Assembly (NCBI GenBank): GCA_030762935.1 | Contig: CM060881.1 | Location: 101,106,001 to 101,170,000, forward strand | Direction: 5' to 3' | From: Hymenopus coronatus | Taxonomy: Eukaryota > Arthropoda > Insecta > Mantodea > Hymenopodidae | DNA: 64,000 nucleotides | Shown: positions 44,989 to 56,706 of the stretch, piece by piece | Layout of the letters: every line of letters starts with the position of its first letter | Position numbering within the stretch: position 1 is the first letter of the stretch | Translations under genes and position numbers: made by a program | The notes under the pieces: generated by a model | What the model was told of the DNA's origin: nothing | What the model saw: the letters and a program-made list of their open reading frames with translations, nothing else | Database searches by the model: none

Positions 44989-45486
44989 TGCACTTTCAGT
45001 TTGTTCGATCATTTCTGTACAATGGCATGTTATTTAGTAATTAATACAAACAAATAATTATACTTCACATTATTCAACCACAGAAGCAACTGGAATAGCT
45101 GATTGACTTTATTTGATTTACCCGGAAGGAATTTGGTGTGTGCTAAACTATGTGTATAAGTATTCGTGTATGTATAATATAGATATGAATTTGTATATAA
45201 ATGTACAGATATATGTATGTTTTATGTTTTTATTGTTCCTGTGCCTCCTAAGTGGAGCAAAGATCATCGTTACAATTTTTCCATGATCGAATTTGAATTT
45301 CTGGTTCGTGAGTTTGCCTAGTTGCGCAATGGTGACGAGAGATTAGCTTGTCGTCCACAGATGGTGCTATAGGGCGAAATCACAATTTGCGGACGCGAAA
45401 TGGCGGAGAGATTTCCCATAATCCTTCTTCTTTCAAGGTAAGGTGTTCTTTTACGTGTAAATAAACATTACACGGGACCACCGCCT
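44989..45486. other. AT-rich spacer; possible SINE piece
   Basis: ATGT-rich at 45160-45230. A tRNA-like head might lie at 45330-45400, but no convincing boxes were found. Confidence 0.3.
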
Positions 45487-45617
45487 TTACTTTCCTTCCG
45501 AAGGAAGCCATTCTAAGGATTTTTGCGTCCGAAAAAATCCATTGCCCTCCCCCAGGTTTAAATCTGCAATTTTGGGTTTTGGGCTAGCAAGTTAACTAGT
45601 ACACCACGGAGGGCGAC
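45487..45617 (-). mobile_element. tRNA-derived SINE, GTCGCCCTCCG family, copy 1
   Basis: On the minus strand: GTCGCCCTCCGTGGTGTAC (A-box region), TAGCCCAAAAC, GATTTAAACCTGGGGGAGGG, GGATTTTTTCGGACGC, TTCCTTCGGAAGGAAAG. Copy 2 is at 46653-46978. Confidence 0.7.
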
Positions 45618-45854
45618 TATATATAATATAGATTTATTATATATATATCCACTGGTAACTTGAGATGTGATATTAAATGAATAGATATTTACCTTATATG
45701 TGTTTTATTAACCTATAAACTTCTTTATTTGCGCATCCTAGCTTTACAAATGATTGTTTTTTCTTTTACGGAATTACCTATAATAACTTTCCAAAGACAT
45801 GAAGCATATTATGAGGTATATTTGTATCCCAAATGACAAATAAATAACATAAAT

Positions 45855-45965
45855 ACGAGGCATGTCCGGAAAGTAACTATTGGTTTGGAAATAATTGTTT
45901 TTATTTTTGTGCAACAAACCATCAGTTACGACAGAAGGCCGCCCACTCCGTGCTTCGTCATGAAC
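45855..45965 (-). pseudogene. Internally deleted mariner remnant
   Basis: Minus strand: NVHDEARSGRPSVVTDGL, the N-terminal linker motif (VHDEERSGRPSVVTDDL) of mariner transposases, runs straight into an end-like sequence. Plus strand ACGAGGCATGTCCGGAAAGT resembles the CGAGG-TGT-AAAAGT termini of mariner elements. Everything between the DNA-binding domain and the terminus has been lost. It lies against a family H copy. Confidence 0.65.
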
Positions 45966-46535
45966 ATTCGGTTCTCTTTGCTTGCTAAGAGTAAACAAAA
46001 TGCGTCGAAAAGAAAGATTGACTTCCCGTTTGAGAGAAGTTTGAGTAGCTTAAAATTGAAATCACTAACTCGGAATATCTCGAAAACGGTTATCTAAAAA
46101 TGTATATGACAATTTGTGTGTTTTAACGAGAGATTTTTTGTGCAGTAAGTTTTAGCCTATCTCTTAGGTTTGTCAGTTATACAAAACTTATACAAAGGAC
46201 ATCTAGAATGAAGAGGGCTTCAGAAGCTATTCAAGATATACATTTTATGTGTCATAGAAACATATTAAGCATATGTATTATAATCAAAATAAATAGAGCC
46301 ATTTTTGAGAAAATCAAAATGTTCGAAAAACGTTCCATGTAAAGGGTATTTGAGGTTTGCGGGATTTTCCTGAAAATGTTCATGTTGTATACTTGGAAGA
46401 TGCTGAACTTAATTACCAAGTTTAGTAGTTTTGAGTTATGCTGTCCACAGTCATACGGAACTTTTTCTAAAAATGCTATTTTTGGGTGGGATACAATTCC
46501 TTCTCTATCCATTATGTACATTGTACTAACGATTT
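45966..46535 (-). mobile_element. Family H copy, 3' end missing
   Basis: Reverse blocks from TCTCTTTGCTTGCTAAGAGT to the 5' hairpin remnant (CTCTATCCATTATGTAC). An internal gap removes most of the TG patch. Confidence 0.83.
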
Positions 46536-46652
46536 ACCTACTGTGGTTCTCAGCGTCTCATTCTAAATTGGGCGTGAAAGACCGCTTAATTTTGTCCAGA
46601 GGCCTCTCTATCAGGCTTACGCGCCGTAAATCTACGGCACGGGACTAACGGG

Positions 46653-46978
46653 TTTACTTCCCTTCCGAAGGAATCAATGCTAAGGATTTTTACACCCGAA
46701 AAAAAATCCATCGTCCATCCGCCGGGTTTGATCCCGCGCCCTTGAGTATTTTTTTTTTTTTTGTTGAGCTTTTACTGCTCTGGCACCGCAGGCGATGAAG
46801 ATGGAGCCCCGGTGGAATGTAATGGCGGGGGAAATCGGAGAACCCGGAAAAAACCCACCTCTGCGCCTCTTTGTCCACCACAAATCTCACCTGATATTGC
46901 TTGGGATCGAACCCGGGCCGTCTAGGTGAGAGGCGAGTAGTTTGAAGTTAGTATGGTAACCATGACACGGAGGGCGAC
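46653..46978 (-). mobile_element. Two SINE units in tandem
   Basis: Minus strand: a first unit starts GTCGCCCTCCGTGTCATGG, has B box GGGTTCGATCCCAAGC, the body GGTTTTTTCCGGGTTCTCC and a poly(A) (T run 46749-46763). It is followed by a second partial unit with GGGATCAAACCCGGCGG, GGATTTTTTTTCGGGTG and TTCCTTCGGAAGGGAAG, the same family as 45487-45617. Two 66-residue frames here are by-products. Confidence 0.72.
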
Positions 46979-47514
46979 CTAACTAGAGATAATAAAAAGG
47001 CAGACATAAAGTACAGAAAAATTTACATTAGAAGTTATCCATGAAAGAAGAATTATGGTGCGCGCAATTTAATAAGAGTGATGAATGGATGAAAGATTCC
47101 GGAAGGAAATGACGCGAAGGAAACTAGAAAGAAGAAGTAGATAAGAAAGACGAATAGAAAACATTCAGATAGACTGAAATTGATGCAGAGCTTTCTAATT
47201 TTTTTCTCTTTGCAACCTTAGAAAGTTCAAGTGTGAACTTTGATATTTTGGCAAAAATATACGCCAATTAAACTTTTCCAGGACGTTGTTTGCTTTCAAT
47301 TAATAACTGTTATAATGTTCGCCATTTCTACGCTCAACTTTTACACAGGATCCAGTCTATATTTCTTCTCTCCCTGGGGGCAGAAAGTTGAATTGAATTG
47401 ATCGTCACTGTCTCTTATATCTTGCTTCTGAACATTGGGAATTTTCGCAAGTTATCGCAGCACTGTTGTTGCCACACCTTTCTGAAAACCTTTTTGTTCC
47501 TTGGGGCAAAATCT
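46979..47514. other. Purine-rich LINE-like trace, otherwise nothing
   Basis: At 47109-47190 the plus strand reads RRKLERRSR, stop, ERRIENIQID, which resembles the basic C-terminus of LINE polymerases. The signal is weak. Confidence 0.3.
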
Positions 47515-47665
47515 CTGACGAGTGGTCAGCTTGCTGGCCTCTTAGACTGAGGTCCTGGGTTCGATTGTCGGCTGAGCCGGAACATTTTTCTTTAACCAGA
47601 ATCATTCGCTACTTACTACAGAGTCTGGGATACATATATGTGAGGGTAAATGTGCGCATGTTTGA
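47515..47665 (+). mobile_element. tRNA-derived SINE, TTTAACCAG family, copy 2
   Basis: GAGTGGTCAGCTTGCTGGCC, B box GGTTCGATTGTC, TTTTTCTTTAACCAGAATCA and CAGAGTCTGGGATACATA. It is cut at a reversed family H end. Confidence 0.78.
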
Positions 47666-48503
47666 AAAAACTCTGATGTATTCCATTCAAATGACTTTCT
47701 CTACATCTCCACAATAAATTATTGTTGAAAAGCTTATTCTTATATTTATTTAATGCTAATCGAGAAAAAATAGCAGAAAGAGTCTTATTACTTTCTTTCT
47801 CCTAAGTAGAACGGGAATAAGGGAAGGCTAAGATAGTCAAAGCTTTTAAAAGCAGGTCTATGTGATTGAAGTACCTTTGTTTGTATGGAAAGGAGTTGAC
47901 CAATTCTCGTATGAGAAAAGTAAGTAAAAGCTGAACCTAATAACAAGGAATATCTCAAAAAACGGTCAACTCCACGAAAAAAATGTATATACCTAACATT
48001 AAATTGTGTGTTTTAACGAGCTCTACAGTTTTTGGTAAGTTTTTTCTATCTCTTAAGGTTTATGTAAAATTTCGCAAAATTCATCCAGAATAGACGTCCT
48101 GAGAGGATATTCCCAGAAAATTGAAGATATATATTTTATTTGTCATGTGAATGTCTTAAATATAAGAGATATAAGAGATTATAATTTTAGAATTTTTTTC
48201 CATGTAAAGGGTAGTTGGGGTTGGGGGATATTCTTGAAAATCTTCGTGTCGCATACTTGGAAAATACCAATTTTAAATACCAGGTTTTGTATATAACGGT
48301 CTTTTCGTTTTAGTTATGCTATCCACAGAGACACTCATACACATACACACGCAAAAGCCCATACACACACGGACCTTTTTCAAAAAATGCTTCTTTGGAT
48401 TTAGAGGGACCTAAAACATGTATTTCCGTGAACATATCAGACTTTTGGGTGCAATACAATTACCTTCTCTAAAAACTATGTACATAATACGTGTAGTGAA
48501 ATT
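47666..48503 (-). mobile_element. Near full-length family H copy
   Basis: AAAAAACTCTGATGTATTCC...ATGACTTTCTCTACATC at the left. The right end has an altered repeat (GTAGTGAAATT). A CA patch lies at 48329-48370. Confidence 0.9.
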
Positions 48504-48579
48504 AAAAAGAAACTGATTGAATTTAAGGAACCCAGTGTCAACGAGTTGTTTCTAAAGCATAGCTCCCGATATGAAATAT

Positions 48580-48672
48580 ATGTATCTTTTAAAAGTAGGT
48601 ACCAAGTAGTTGAAATCCGTTTTCTTACAGGTAGAAATTTACACATTCCCGTATGAGGAAAGTTTAAATATT
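48580..48672 (-). mobile_element. Family H internal fragment
   Basis: TATCTTTTAAAAGTAGGTAC, GTTGAAATCCGTTTTC and GTATGAGGAAAGTTTAA blocks, directly joined to a + strand copy. Confidence 0.7.
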
Positions 48673-49459
48673 TTTTAGAAAACGGTCCGTGTGGGTGTAT
48701 ATTTGTGGTGTGTGGATGTGTGTGTGTCTGTGTACAGGATAGTCCAACAACAAAAATACCTTAAATACCAAACTAGATATTTAAGTTTGCAATTGCTCAA
48801 GGATGCGACATGAAGATTTTCAAGAAAATACCCCCACCCCAAACTACCCTTTATATGGAAATTTGTTTGAAAATTTTGTTTTTCTCAAAACTGACTCTTA
48901 ACAATTTTGATTAAAATACCGTATATTAAAACTATTTAAATTACAAATAAAATGTATATCTTGAACTTTCTGGGAATATCTTCTGAAGACCTGCTCATTC
49001 TTGGTGGATTTTGCTGAGTTTTGCATAACTGGTAAACCGTAACAGATACACAAAACTTAGTATACAAAAATGCAGATCTCGTTAAAACCCACAATTTATA
49101 TCATATACATTTTTGTTGTAGAGTTGTCCGTTTCCAAGATATTCCTTGTTATTGGTTTCACTTTTAAACTAAGCATCTTCTCAAACGGGGTCAACTTTTG
49201 TTTCATCTCTGTATTGTGTTTCTGGAAATACAAAGCGAATCGAACTTCAATTGTTCACGTATCCATCGGCTTTTAAAACATTTGACTATCGCTTTAGCCT
49301 GGTATATTCCCTTCTGCTTATATGCAACTAAGTAGTAAGACCAATTGTGTTAATGTTTTTCTCATTTACTATGGTGTAGATAGAAGAATAGTGTTTTGTA
49401 AGGATAGTTGACAGAACAGGTAGAGAAAGTCATGTGAATGCAACACATAGGATATTTTT
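48673..49459 (+). mobile_element. Family H copy, 5' end missing, intact 3' end at a tandem junction
   Basis: From TTTTAGAAAACGGTCCGTGT through all downstream blocks to TAGAGAAAGTCATGTG...CACATAGGATATTTTT. The next base starts another copy. Confidence 0.9.
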
Positions 49460-50513
49460 ACTTTCTCTACACATGTATCTCTTCACTTTATATGTACATA
49501 GTGTACCTATAGAGAAGTATTATATTGCATTCAAAAATTCAGTACGGAAATTTCACCGGAAATAAATGTTTTGAGTCCCCCTGAATTCAAAATAGCATTT
49601 TTAGAAAAAAATTCATTGTATATGTCTGAGTGTATGTGGGCAGCATAGTTCAAAAACGAAAAGTCCGTTAATATACCAAACTTGGTATTTAAGTTCAGTA
49701 TCCTCCAAGGATGCAACACAAAGGTCTTCAAAAATATCTCCCCCCCCTCAACTACCCTTTACACGGAAAGATTTTTGATAATTTTGATTTGCTAAAAAGT
49801 AGCTCAAAGATTTTGAGTAAAATATCGCACATTAAAGATGTTTACAGGGCTAATAAAATGTATATATTGAATTTCCTGGAAATAGCCTCGGAAGATCTCT
49901 TTATTCAGGATGAAATTTGCTGAATTTTGCATAACGGGTAAACTGTAAGAGATAAACAAAAACTCACCACACAGAAAGTGTAGATCTCGTTAAAGCATAT
50001 TATGTACATTTTTTTCGTGGAGTTGACCATTTTTGAGATACTCCTTGTTATTGGTTTCAGCTTTAAAATACTTCTCATACGGGAATTTTCAACTCCTGAC
50101 TATACAAAGAAACGAGTCGATTGGTCAGCGAACTGACTTCTCACCCGGAGGTCTCGGATTTGATCCCCGGCTGGGGAGGATTTTTCTTTAACCAATATTA
50201 CTCCCTATGCCCCACAGAGTCTGGAAGTATATATGTGAGAGTGATTGTGTGTTTGAGGAAAATAACACAATTTAAACCCAACCTAAAGAACCTATAAACA
50301 ACAAATTGTTTCTAATTCAAAGCTATATAGCCATACATTAAAAGAAGAAGGAAAAAAGGAATTTTCGATCACATAGGAACTAGCTTTTAAAAGATTTGAC
50401 TATCGCAAAAGCTATCTACTATCATGAAGTAGATAAAATAATAAGCTTTTTAATAATACTTTTTACAGAGATGTACAGAAAATAATGTGAATGGAACACA
50501 TAAGATATTTTTA
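49460..50513 (+). mobile_element. Family H copy interrupted by a SINE
   Basis: Starts ACTTTCTCTACACATG, with the 5' hairpin expanded by a few bases. Blocks run to TATACAAAGAAACGAG. After the SINE (50108-50345) it resumes with GAATTTTCGATCACATAGG and ends ATGTGAATGGAACACATAAG plus T run. Confidence 0.9.
50108..50345 (+). mobile_element. tRNA-derived SINE, TTTAACCAG family, copy 3, inside family H
   Basis: CGATTGGTCAGCG, B-box GGATTTGATCCCCGGCTGGG, TTTTTCTTTAACCAATATTA, CACAGAGTCTGGAAGTATA and TTTAAACCCAACCTAAAG. The insertion splits ACAAAGAAACGA from GAATTTTCGATC of the host copy. Confidence 0.82.
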
Positions 50514-52164
50514 TAGATGTTGTAGAGTATCGGGCATAAAATAGTGTATATGTGAATGTATATATCACAGAAATAAGAGCATGAATACAAAGTCACCTAT
50601 CTTGAATTAATGTAGTTAAGCTCTAGGACGGTGAACGCGTCAGAATGGATTTTTACAGTTCATCTAAGATGTCGCTTCCACAGGTTGAATGTCACTAGGT
50701 AACAGAATCTTGGCACAGGCCAAGGATCAAATTAAAGCAAGCCAATTTAGCAAGCTTCACAGTATAACGACACTCCCGTGGCTTAACACCAATTACCCAA
50801 ATGATTGATGACGTATCCTCAGATGGTTATTCGCTAAAGCATAATGAACATTCTGTAGGGTAACATGGCAACTCAATGGAGGTTGATAAATCTTGTCGTC
50901 ACCACCAATGTGCAGAGCTCAAGTTGAGTTAAAAGCTGGAATATGTTGCTGTTTAAAAGGAGATTAAAGGCCCTATCTCTTTATGCTAAATTTACTACTT
51001 TCATGGTTCATGACTTCAGAAGAGATTGTAATATATCATACTGAAATTTGTACACGATGTAAATGCATGTATTAAGTGCGTATCTACAGTCATATCGTTT
51101 ATTAACATGAAGGATCTGTGAAATTTGGAAAATGTGAGATATCTTATTGAAATTTATACCAGTTACTACTTTCAATAATAATGATATTTCTGTTATTTAT
51201 CAATATTCTAGCTTATAGGATTATTTAAATAATAATTGTTTGTTGTCTAAATTTCCTGTTCTAATTAAACTGAACCACAATTGTAAATGAGTTTACAAAT
51301 TGATCTATCATATTATTAGTGTAGAAATATTAATTGTCGTACTCTCCAAAACTCTTGATTTTTCAAAATTCAATAGTTTATTTATAACATTTGTGGCATT
51401 ATTTAAAAAAAATAACGTGTACACACACAGCGTTCTTAAGAAGTAATTTTAGTGAATTTTACATTAATGTGCTTTTGAAATGCAGTATAAAAAATTTAAA
51501 ACAATTTAGTGAAAAATTGCACCGAGTGGAACATTTTGGGCATGGAAAGTGTTGGAAAAAAGTTAACAAGAAGATGAGGGATAAAAGAGTCTATTAATAA
51601 GTATTTGCCTACTCATCTTCTCTAGCTTCAAATAATTGCTGGCTTAAGTTTCCCAAGTAAGAAAATCTGTGTAATTTATTAAAGTTTAGTATTAATCTCA
51701 TTTTATTGTGAAACAAAAGATATTTATTTTTAATTTTTCATAAGTTTTGATGAACTTTAACAGATTAATTACCTTAAGGAATGTAATACACATTTCCTTA
51801 ATTAAATGTTGTTTTCATTACATGCTATTAGTATCGAATAATTTTAAAGCAAACATACTATCAGCACCAATGGAAACACAAGTTACTGCTTTTATCTTAC
51901 TAAAATACAGTATATATATGTGTATATATATGTGTATATATATGTATGTATATATATGTATATATATATGTATATATATACAGGTGTTAATGAATTATAC
52001 CGAAATATTTTCACAGAATATGTAGATTACTTAAGTACTTTGAGATAGGAGACTTATGACCTGTTTATTGAAATTTCGAAGTAACGGCTATAAGTTTCTC
52101 AAGTGCCAGTGGGCCACAAATGGCGGCACGTCATCTGAAATGAAAAAAACAAAAAAGAACATTG
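50514..52164. other. AT-rich region with TATATG microsatellite
   Basis: The TATATATGTG/TATG microsatellite at 51910-51981 accounts for a Tyr/Ile/Cys-rich frame. A 68-residue plus-strand frame at 51391-51597 is unrecognised. No family H blocks. Confidence 0.45.
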
Positions 52165-52240
52165 ACTCTATGACAGGAATCGAACTCATGATCTTTGGGA
52201 TAGCAGCTTCCTGCGTTACACGTTAAGCCAACAGAGCAGT
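52165..52240 (-). repeat. tRNA-like sequence (SINE head)
   Basis: Minus strand: TGTTGGCTTAACGTGTAACG (A-box-like) and GAGTTCGATTCCTGTC (B box), with correct spacing for a Pol III promoter. Confidence 0.55.
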
Positions 52241-53219
52241 TGAAAAAACACATCCAGTGTAGGCTACATAGCTCAGGAACGTAGTTAATGAATGCTCAGT
52301 GTCGCAGTGTTAAGGATTAGTTCGAGATTTTACAGATTTTTGCGACATTAAATCTTGGGAACGCAAGTAACGAGCTACTAAAATTCGATATTTCTGTACT
52401 CGGGCAGCAGTTTTGAAGACATTCTAAGCCATTTTTTTATCTGCTTTGCTTTAACACCGACTTATCAGCACTTGATACCCAGACGTTTAAAGTTATATAT
52501 GTATATATTAAAAATTTCTGAAAAAACGAGTCGTTTATATCTCAAAACATTCATTCACAGAAAAAAAAAAACTGTTCAACTTATAAATGGAGAAAACAAA
52601 CTCGTACATATTTGCATGGTTTGGAACATGGAAGCTACACCGCTTGAAGGTTGGTGCATAAGTAATGGCAACTATTTTTTCTGAGGTTTTTATTCTAAGG
52701 ATATAATTTTAGAGGTAGTTTCCGTAAGAAATTTGAATATATTTATATATTTTTTCTACAGGACTAACGGTTTGTTATTCTTTTTCTTTATTTTATTATG
52801 TTTTGTGAATATCAATGCGTGTGAAAAATGTAAAATATAGTATCATAGTAAAGAATGTGAACATTATTTACGGTAAACAACGCTTCAAAATTGCAGTTCA
52901 CATAATATTTAATAATATTTGCTCTTTTTGAATAGAACACTTTAAATTGAATCACTTTTAAAGTGCTAATTTTATTTGTTTACACCTAATTTATAAAGAC
53001 AAATTAAATCATTTATAATACAATATATACCAAATGTAAATCTAAACATGATTCTAAAAGAATCTTGTTTGAAAAAAAATCATTTGATGCTACCGAGTTA
53101 GTTGATATGAAATTATTGGTTTCATACAATCGTATGAAATATCTCTAAACGTACAGCGAATCCTGGCCAAATGTCTGGAATACAACCAACAGCATCAGCA
53201 GCAAGAACGACGGGGACAT
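52241..53219. other. AT-rich, no recognised feature
   Basis: Only short chance frames. Confidence 0.35.
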
Positions 53220-53725
53220 CGCTCAGAGTAACTCCGCTTTACGTTTTCATTGAGGATTACTATCAGCAGTTACTGGGCTAGGTGTCTCAGGCGTATCGTC
53301 TGGTACTGATATTCCGGAGGTCGGGGAACCCGCGGCCAATCTCTCTGGCCCATGAGTTTTTCGGGGACGAATGCTGGGGAGGATGCTTCATTCCCCCGAA
53401 CTTCCTGTCTCTTCATTTTATACCAGTCGGTTTCTCTCAGAGTTTTAAATGACGAGGCGCCATTCCGTGGAGGTGAATACGCTCAGGAAATACAGCTCTC
53501 GGTCGCGGACTCAGGTGGTCTATACGGGACTGAGCCACGGGCTCTTGATTCTCCCCTACTTCTAAGGACTCTTCAGTGGCTCTCTCCCTGTCAGTATGTC
53601 AGCCGCCCTTCGAAATTACACTCATTTCATAATCTCCTTCAGGGATCTGGCGTACAACGACTGCAGTGTGGAATACCCCTCCGTAAAACACCCACCCATA
53701 CGCTCACATACACCTTAGATATTTG
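53220..53725 (+). repeat. Unclassified, GC-richer repeat with 124-residue open frame
   Basis: Open from 53352 to 53726 and rich in Ser/Leu/Pro, without a recognisable domain. The 3' third matches 11100-11260. Repetition, a sudden GC rise and lack of protein motifs suggest a transposon untranslated region or a decayed element, not a host gene. Confidence 0.4.
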
Positions 53726-54140
53726 AAGGTCTTTCATGAATGAATTGCTTCTTATTTAAAGTTAAATATTAATTTTGGAAATTAATGATAAAAATGTCTT
53801 TCCTTTGAAGTTTTCCACTGACATTTATGAGAAAGAAACATTTGGTAGTCGTTATTATGTAGCTTTTCATTGTTTTATTTTATAAACGAGGTTTTTGGCT
53901 ATGGAGACATTTTTATGTGACCCTAATTAGGTACGATTCGAAAGTTTATTACGGAGAAATTTTATTATGGTAGAGCACAAATAGAAGAAGTCTGGATAGA
54001 GGAAGTTAGATTCAACTTAAAGAAAATGGATATTGTTTGTTTAATAGCAATCAATAATTGTAATAACTGTACTTACATATTCAATATATCAAAATAAATA
54101 TTGCAATTGTTTTAGTTATCATGCGTGTGCTTCTTGAATT
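53726..54140. other. No recognised feature
   Basis: 53825-53872 is weakly like 40966-41004 (AGAAAGAAA-ATTTG and TGTAGCTTTTCATTG). Confidence 0.35.
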
Positions 54141-54250
54141 CACATCAGTGTTGTGATTCTTTTGTTCCTATAGCAAATAGGTTAGATGTGGGAATGTGAG
54201 ATTTTACGTCCAGTAACAGCAATATCGGTAAGGAGTAGAAATAAGTCACA
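54141..54250 (+). repeat. Unclassified repeat, paralogue of 42721-42832
   Basis: ACATCAGTGTTGTGATTCTT, TAGCAAATAGGTTAGATG, CAGTAACAGCAATAT and AGTAGAAATAAGTC in matching order. Confidence 0.65.
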
Positions 54251-55189
54251 CATCCAAAAATATATTTTTCCTCCCTTCACGGTATTTAAAAAAACAAACA
54301 AACAACAACAATCAATATCACCACTACCACGACCACATCCACTAGAAGATCGATTGATGGCGCCATCAACCACCTTAGTGGCCGAAATACCGCCATTCTC
54401 AACCTACACAGTGATGCAGGATGCTGTGCAGTATCTCCATGTGGAAGTACTTAGTATCGGCGCTCACTTAGCCGAACTGGAAGAACAGTCTTTGGCTTCC
54501 TCAACAAAAAGCTTTGGCACCTACAGGCCATAATCACCACCAACATCCAGCATTAGATCATCGCCTTTGACTGGCAAGCTAGGTTTGACATTGTAACTAC
54601 ACAACTGCAGGCTCTAAAGGACGACCTCAACAACACGACATAACCACAACTACTTCAATATAATACTCCACCGGTATACTTGCATAAGTTCAACCAACAT
54701 CTTACCAGATTGCAATAGAAACAATCCTTTTTTTTTTTTTTTTTTTGAGAAATTCCAGACTATCAAACGAATGGAATTAAACGGAATAAACATTTGTTTT
54801 ATTCAGTATCTCCTTCAGTCTGGGCAGTTTAGTCATGGCTGAAGCCTAGAACTTTATGTTTACTTGTTTCCATCCATTGAACACATAAAGATCTGTTTTG
54901 CCTTAATGTGAATGCTATGTAATAGCTGACTACATTCACTTATGATGTCCTTTCTTTTTCCTTCTTTCCACTTCCTGTGAAATAACCTTGCGCCATTGGT
55001 GAGTCTCACACTGCCAGTTGCATTGAATGCGTGCAATTAATTTACCATCTACACTCCTTCCCAAAAATAAATAAATCGGTAACAAAGGAATGGTAAGCCA
55101 ATCGTCTCTATGATTTGCAAATATTATGTACCTTTGGCCACTATAAAGGTTCTAAGATGCACAAAAGTTAAACACGACAAAATCAGGTA
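54251..55189. other. Unassigned; weak coding-like stretch
   Basis: Plus-strand frames at 54350-54640 read AVQYLHVEVLSIGAHLAELE and, shifted, ARFDIVTTQLQALKDDLNNT, which are helix-like. They could be a gag/ORF1 relic, but no family is recognised. A poly-T run of 18 or more lies at 54729-54747. Confidence 0.3.
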
Positions 55190-55312
55190 GAGTTTTTCAA
55201 AATAACATTCTTTCAACAAGAATGTTCTATCTTTAACATGTGATAGCTGCCGTTGTTATGGAGTTACAGCAGTCATTTTTTTCATGTGGTTACAATTGTT
55301 ATTGACAAATAG

Positions 55313-56578
55313 CCATGGAACTTTGCGGCATTCAGCAACGTGTAGAAATTGTGAAAATTTATTATCAAAATGGATCATCTGTTCGCCACACCTTCCGTGT
55401 GTTGCGTGAAGTTTACGGTGTGCATAATCGTCCCTGTTAGAGAACGATTCGGCGTTTGATCGATAAATTTGAAAGAAGTAAGCGCTCCAACGTAAACATA
55501 GGCACCGTTCATGAGAGTGTACACAAGAACTGAAATAAATCAATTGCTCGTCGAGCGCAAGAATTGGGGCTTTCGCCGATCACAACTTGGCGAATTCTGC
55601 ATCTGGGCTTGAAGTTTAGGCTTACAAAATTATGTTAACTCAAGAACTAAAGCCCAACGACCATAGGTTGAGCCGTGTATTCGCGTACTGGGCTATGGAG
55701 CAATTGGAAGCTGGCCCGGATTTTTGTCAAAAAATCATCCTCAGCGACGACGCCCACTTTTGGATGGATGGTTGTGTTAACAAACAAAATTGCCGCTATT
55801 GGAGCAATCACAATCCAATGCAGATTCAAGAACGACCACTTCATCCCCTAAAGGTTGCTGTGTGGTGTGGATTTTGGTATGGTGGAATCATTGGTCCATA
55901 ATTTTTTCAAGACGAAGATGGAGAAGCTCTAACTGTCAATGGAGAAAGTTACCAGGCTCTTATAAGGGACTATTTTTGGACTCAATTGGATGGTATGGAT
56001 CTCAGAAACACCTGGTTCCAGCAAGATAGTGGTACATGTCGTACTGCTCTCGAAACAATCGATCTTTTGAAAGAAAAGTTCAGAGGTTTTATCATTTCCT
56101 GTGTTGGTGATATTACCTGGCCCCGGAGGTCATGTGATTTAACGGGGTTGAATTACTTCTTGTGGAGTTGTGTTAAATCTCGAGTTTATTTCAACAAGCC
56201 AGAAACAGTATATGATCTTATGAATAACATCACGCGTGTTATTCGTGAAGTTGGACCTAATTTACGATCTTCTGTCATTGAAAACTGGATCAAGCCCGCC
56301 TGGGTAGTGTGATGAAAGCGTGTCTGCCTCACATTCAAAAGGTCGTGAGTTCGAATCTTGCTTAGGGTGAGTTACCCGGATAAGGTTTTTCGGGGTTTTC
56401 CCTTATCCTGAGAAGACGAATGTCGAGTAACTTTAAGCTCCATGGACCACGAGATCAGTTGAGCATCATTTCACCAATTTCATTCATCGTCCGATATAAC
56501 CAACCACGTTAAGGACGTTAAGCTAAAAAAAAATGGTCAACCGTATACGCGCAACCCAACGAAGTCGTGGCGGTCACT
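55313..56578 (+). pseudogene. Mariner-like transposase pseudogene, DD41N
   Basis: The ATG in CCATGGAAC opens with IQQRVEIVKIYYQNGSSVR and VLREVYGVHNRP, then an in-frame TAG where the family has a Glu codon, then RTIRRLIDKFE. Later frames give ARRAQELGLSP and LTQELKPNDH. KIILSDDAHFW holds the first catalytic Asp and VNKQNCRYWS follows. GGIIGP is followed by TAA for the usual Tyr codon. WFQQDSGTCRTA holds the second Asp. RSCDLTGLNYFLW has Asn where intact relatives have the third Asp. The gap of 41 residues fits DD41D elements of the rosa/visitor type. Its last codons (RIRATQRSRGGHLTD) lie beyond the SINE. It is inactive through two stops, a frameshift, the Asn and the SINE. Confidence 0.88.
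56291..56533 (+). mobile_element. tRNA-derived SINE in the transposase gene
   Basis: Head GCCTGGGTAGTGTGATG (A-box-like) and GTGAGTTCGAATCTTGC (B box). The body has TACCCGGATAAGGTTTTTCG and GGGGTTTTCCCTTATCC, and a poly(A) tail ends at 56534. TGGATCAAGC before and TGGTCAACC after look like a slightly diverged target duplication within the transposase codons ENWI. Confidence 0.85.
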
Positions 56579-56706
56579 TAACAGATGTGTTCTTCCACAC
56601 GTAATTACATTAATTATGTTCCAAAATAAACAAGAAATAAACCTCTATTCTTTATAGCACGTGATTTATTTGGGTTCAAAGATATAGCTTTCTTGTTGAA
56701 AGACCC

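Larger units (their letters stand above)
55190..56706 (+). mobile_element. Mariner-like element (DD41D-type spacing) with SINE inside
   Basis: Ends GAGTTTTTCAA and, inverted, GGGTCTTTCAA, each next to TA. A second shared block, TCTTTCAACAAGAA, lies inside both ends. It contains a broken transposase in the + strand and a SINE near its 3' end. Confidence 0.85.

Noticed and set aside
53352..53726. 124-residue frame as a host exon
   Set aside because: Part of the region is repeated at 11100-11260 and no domain is recognisable. Kept only as an unclassified repeat.
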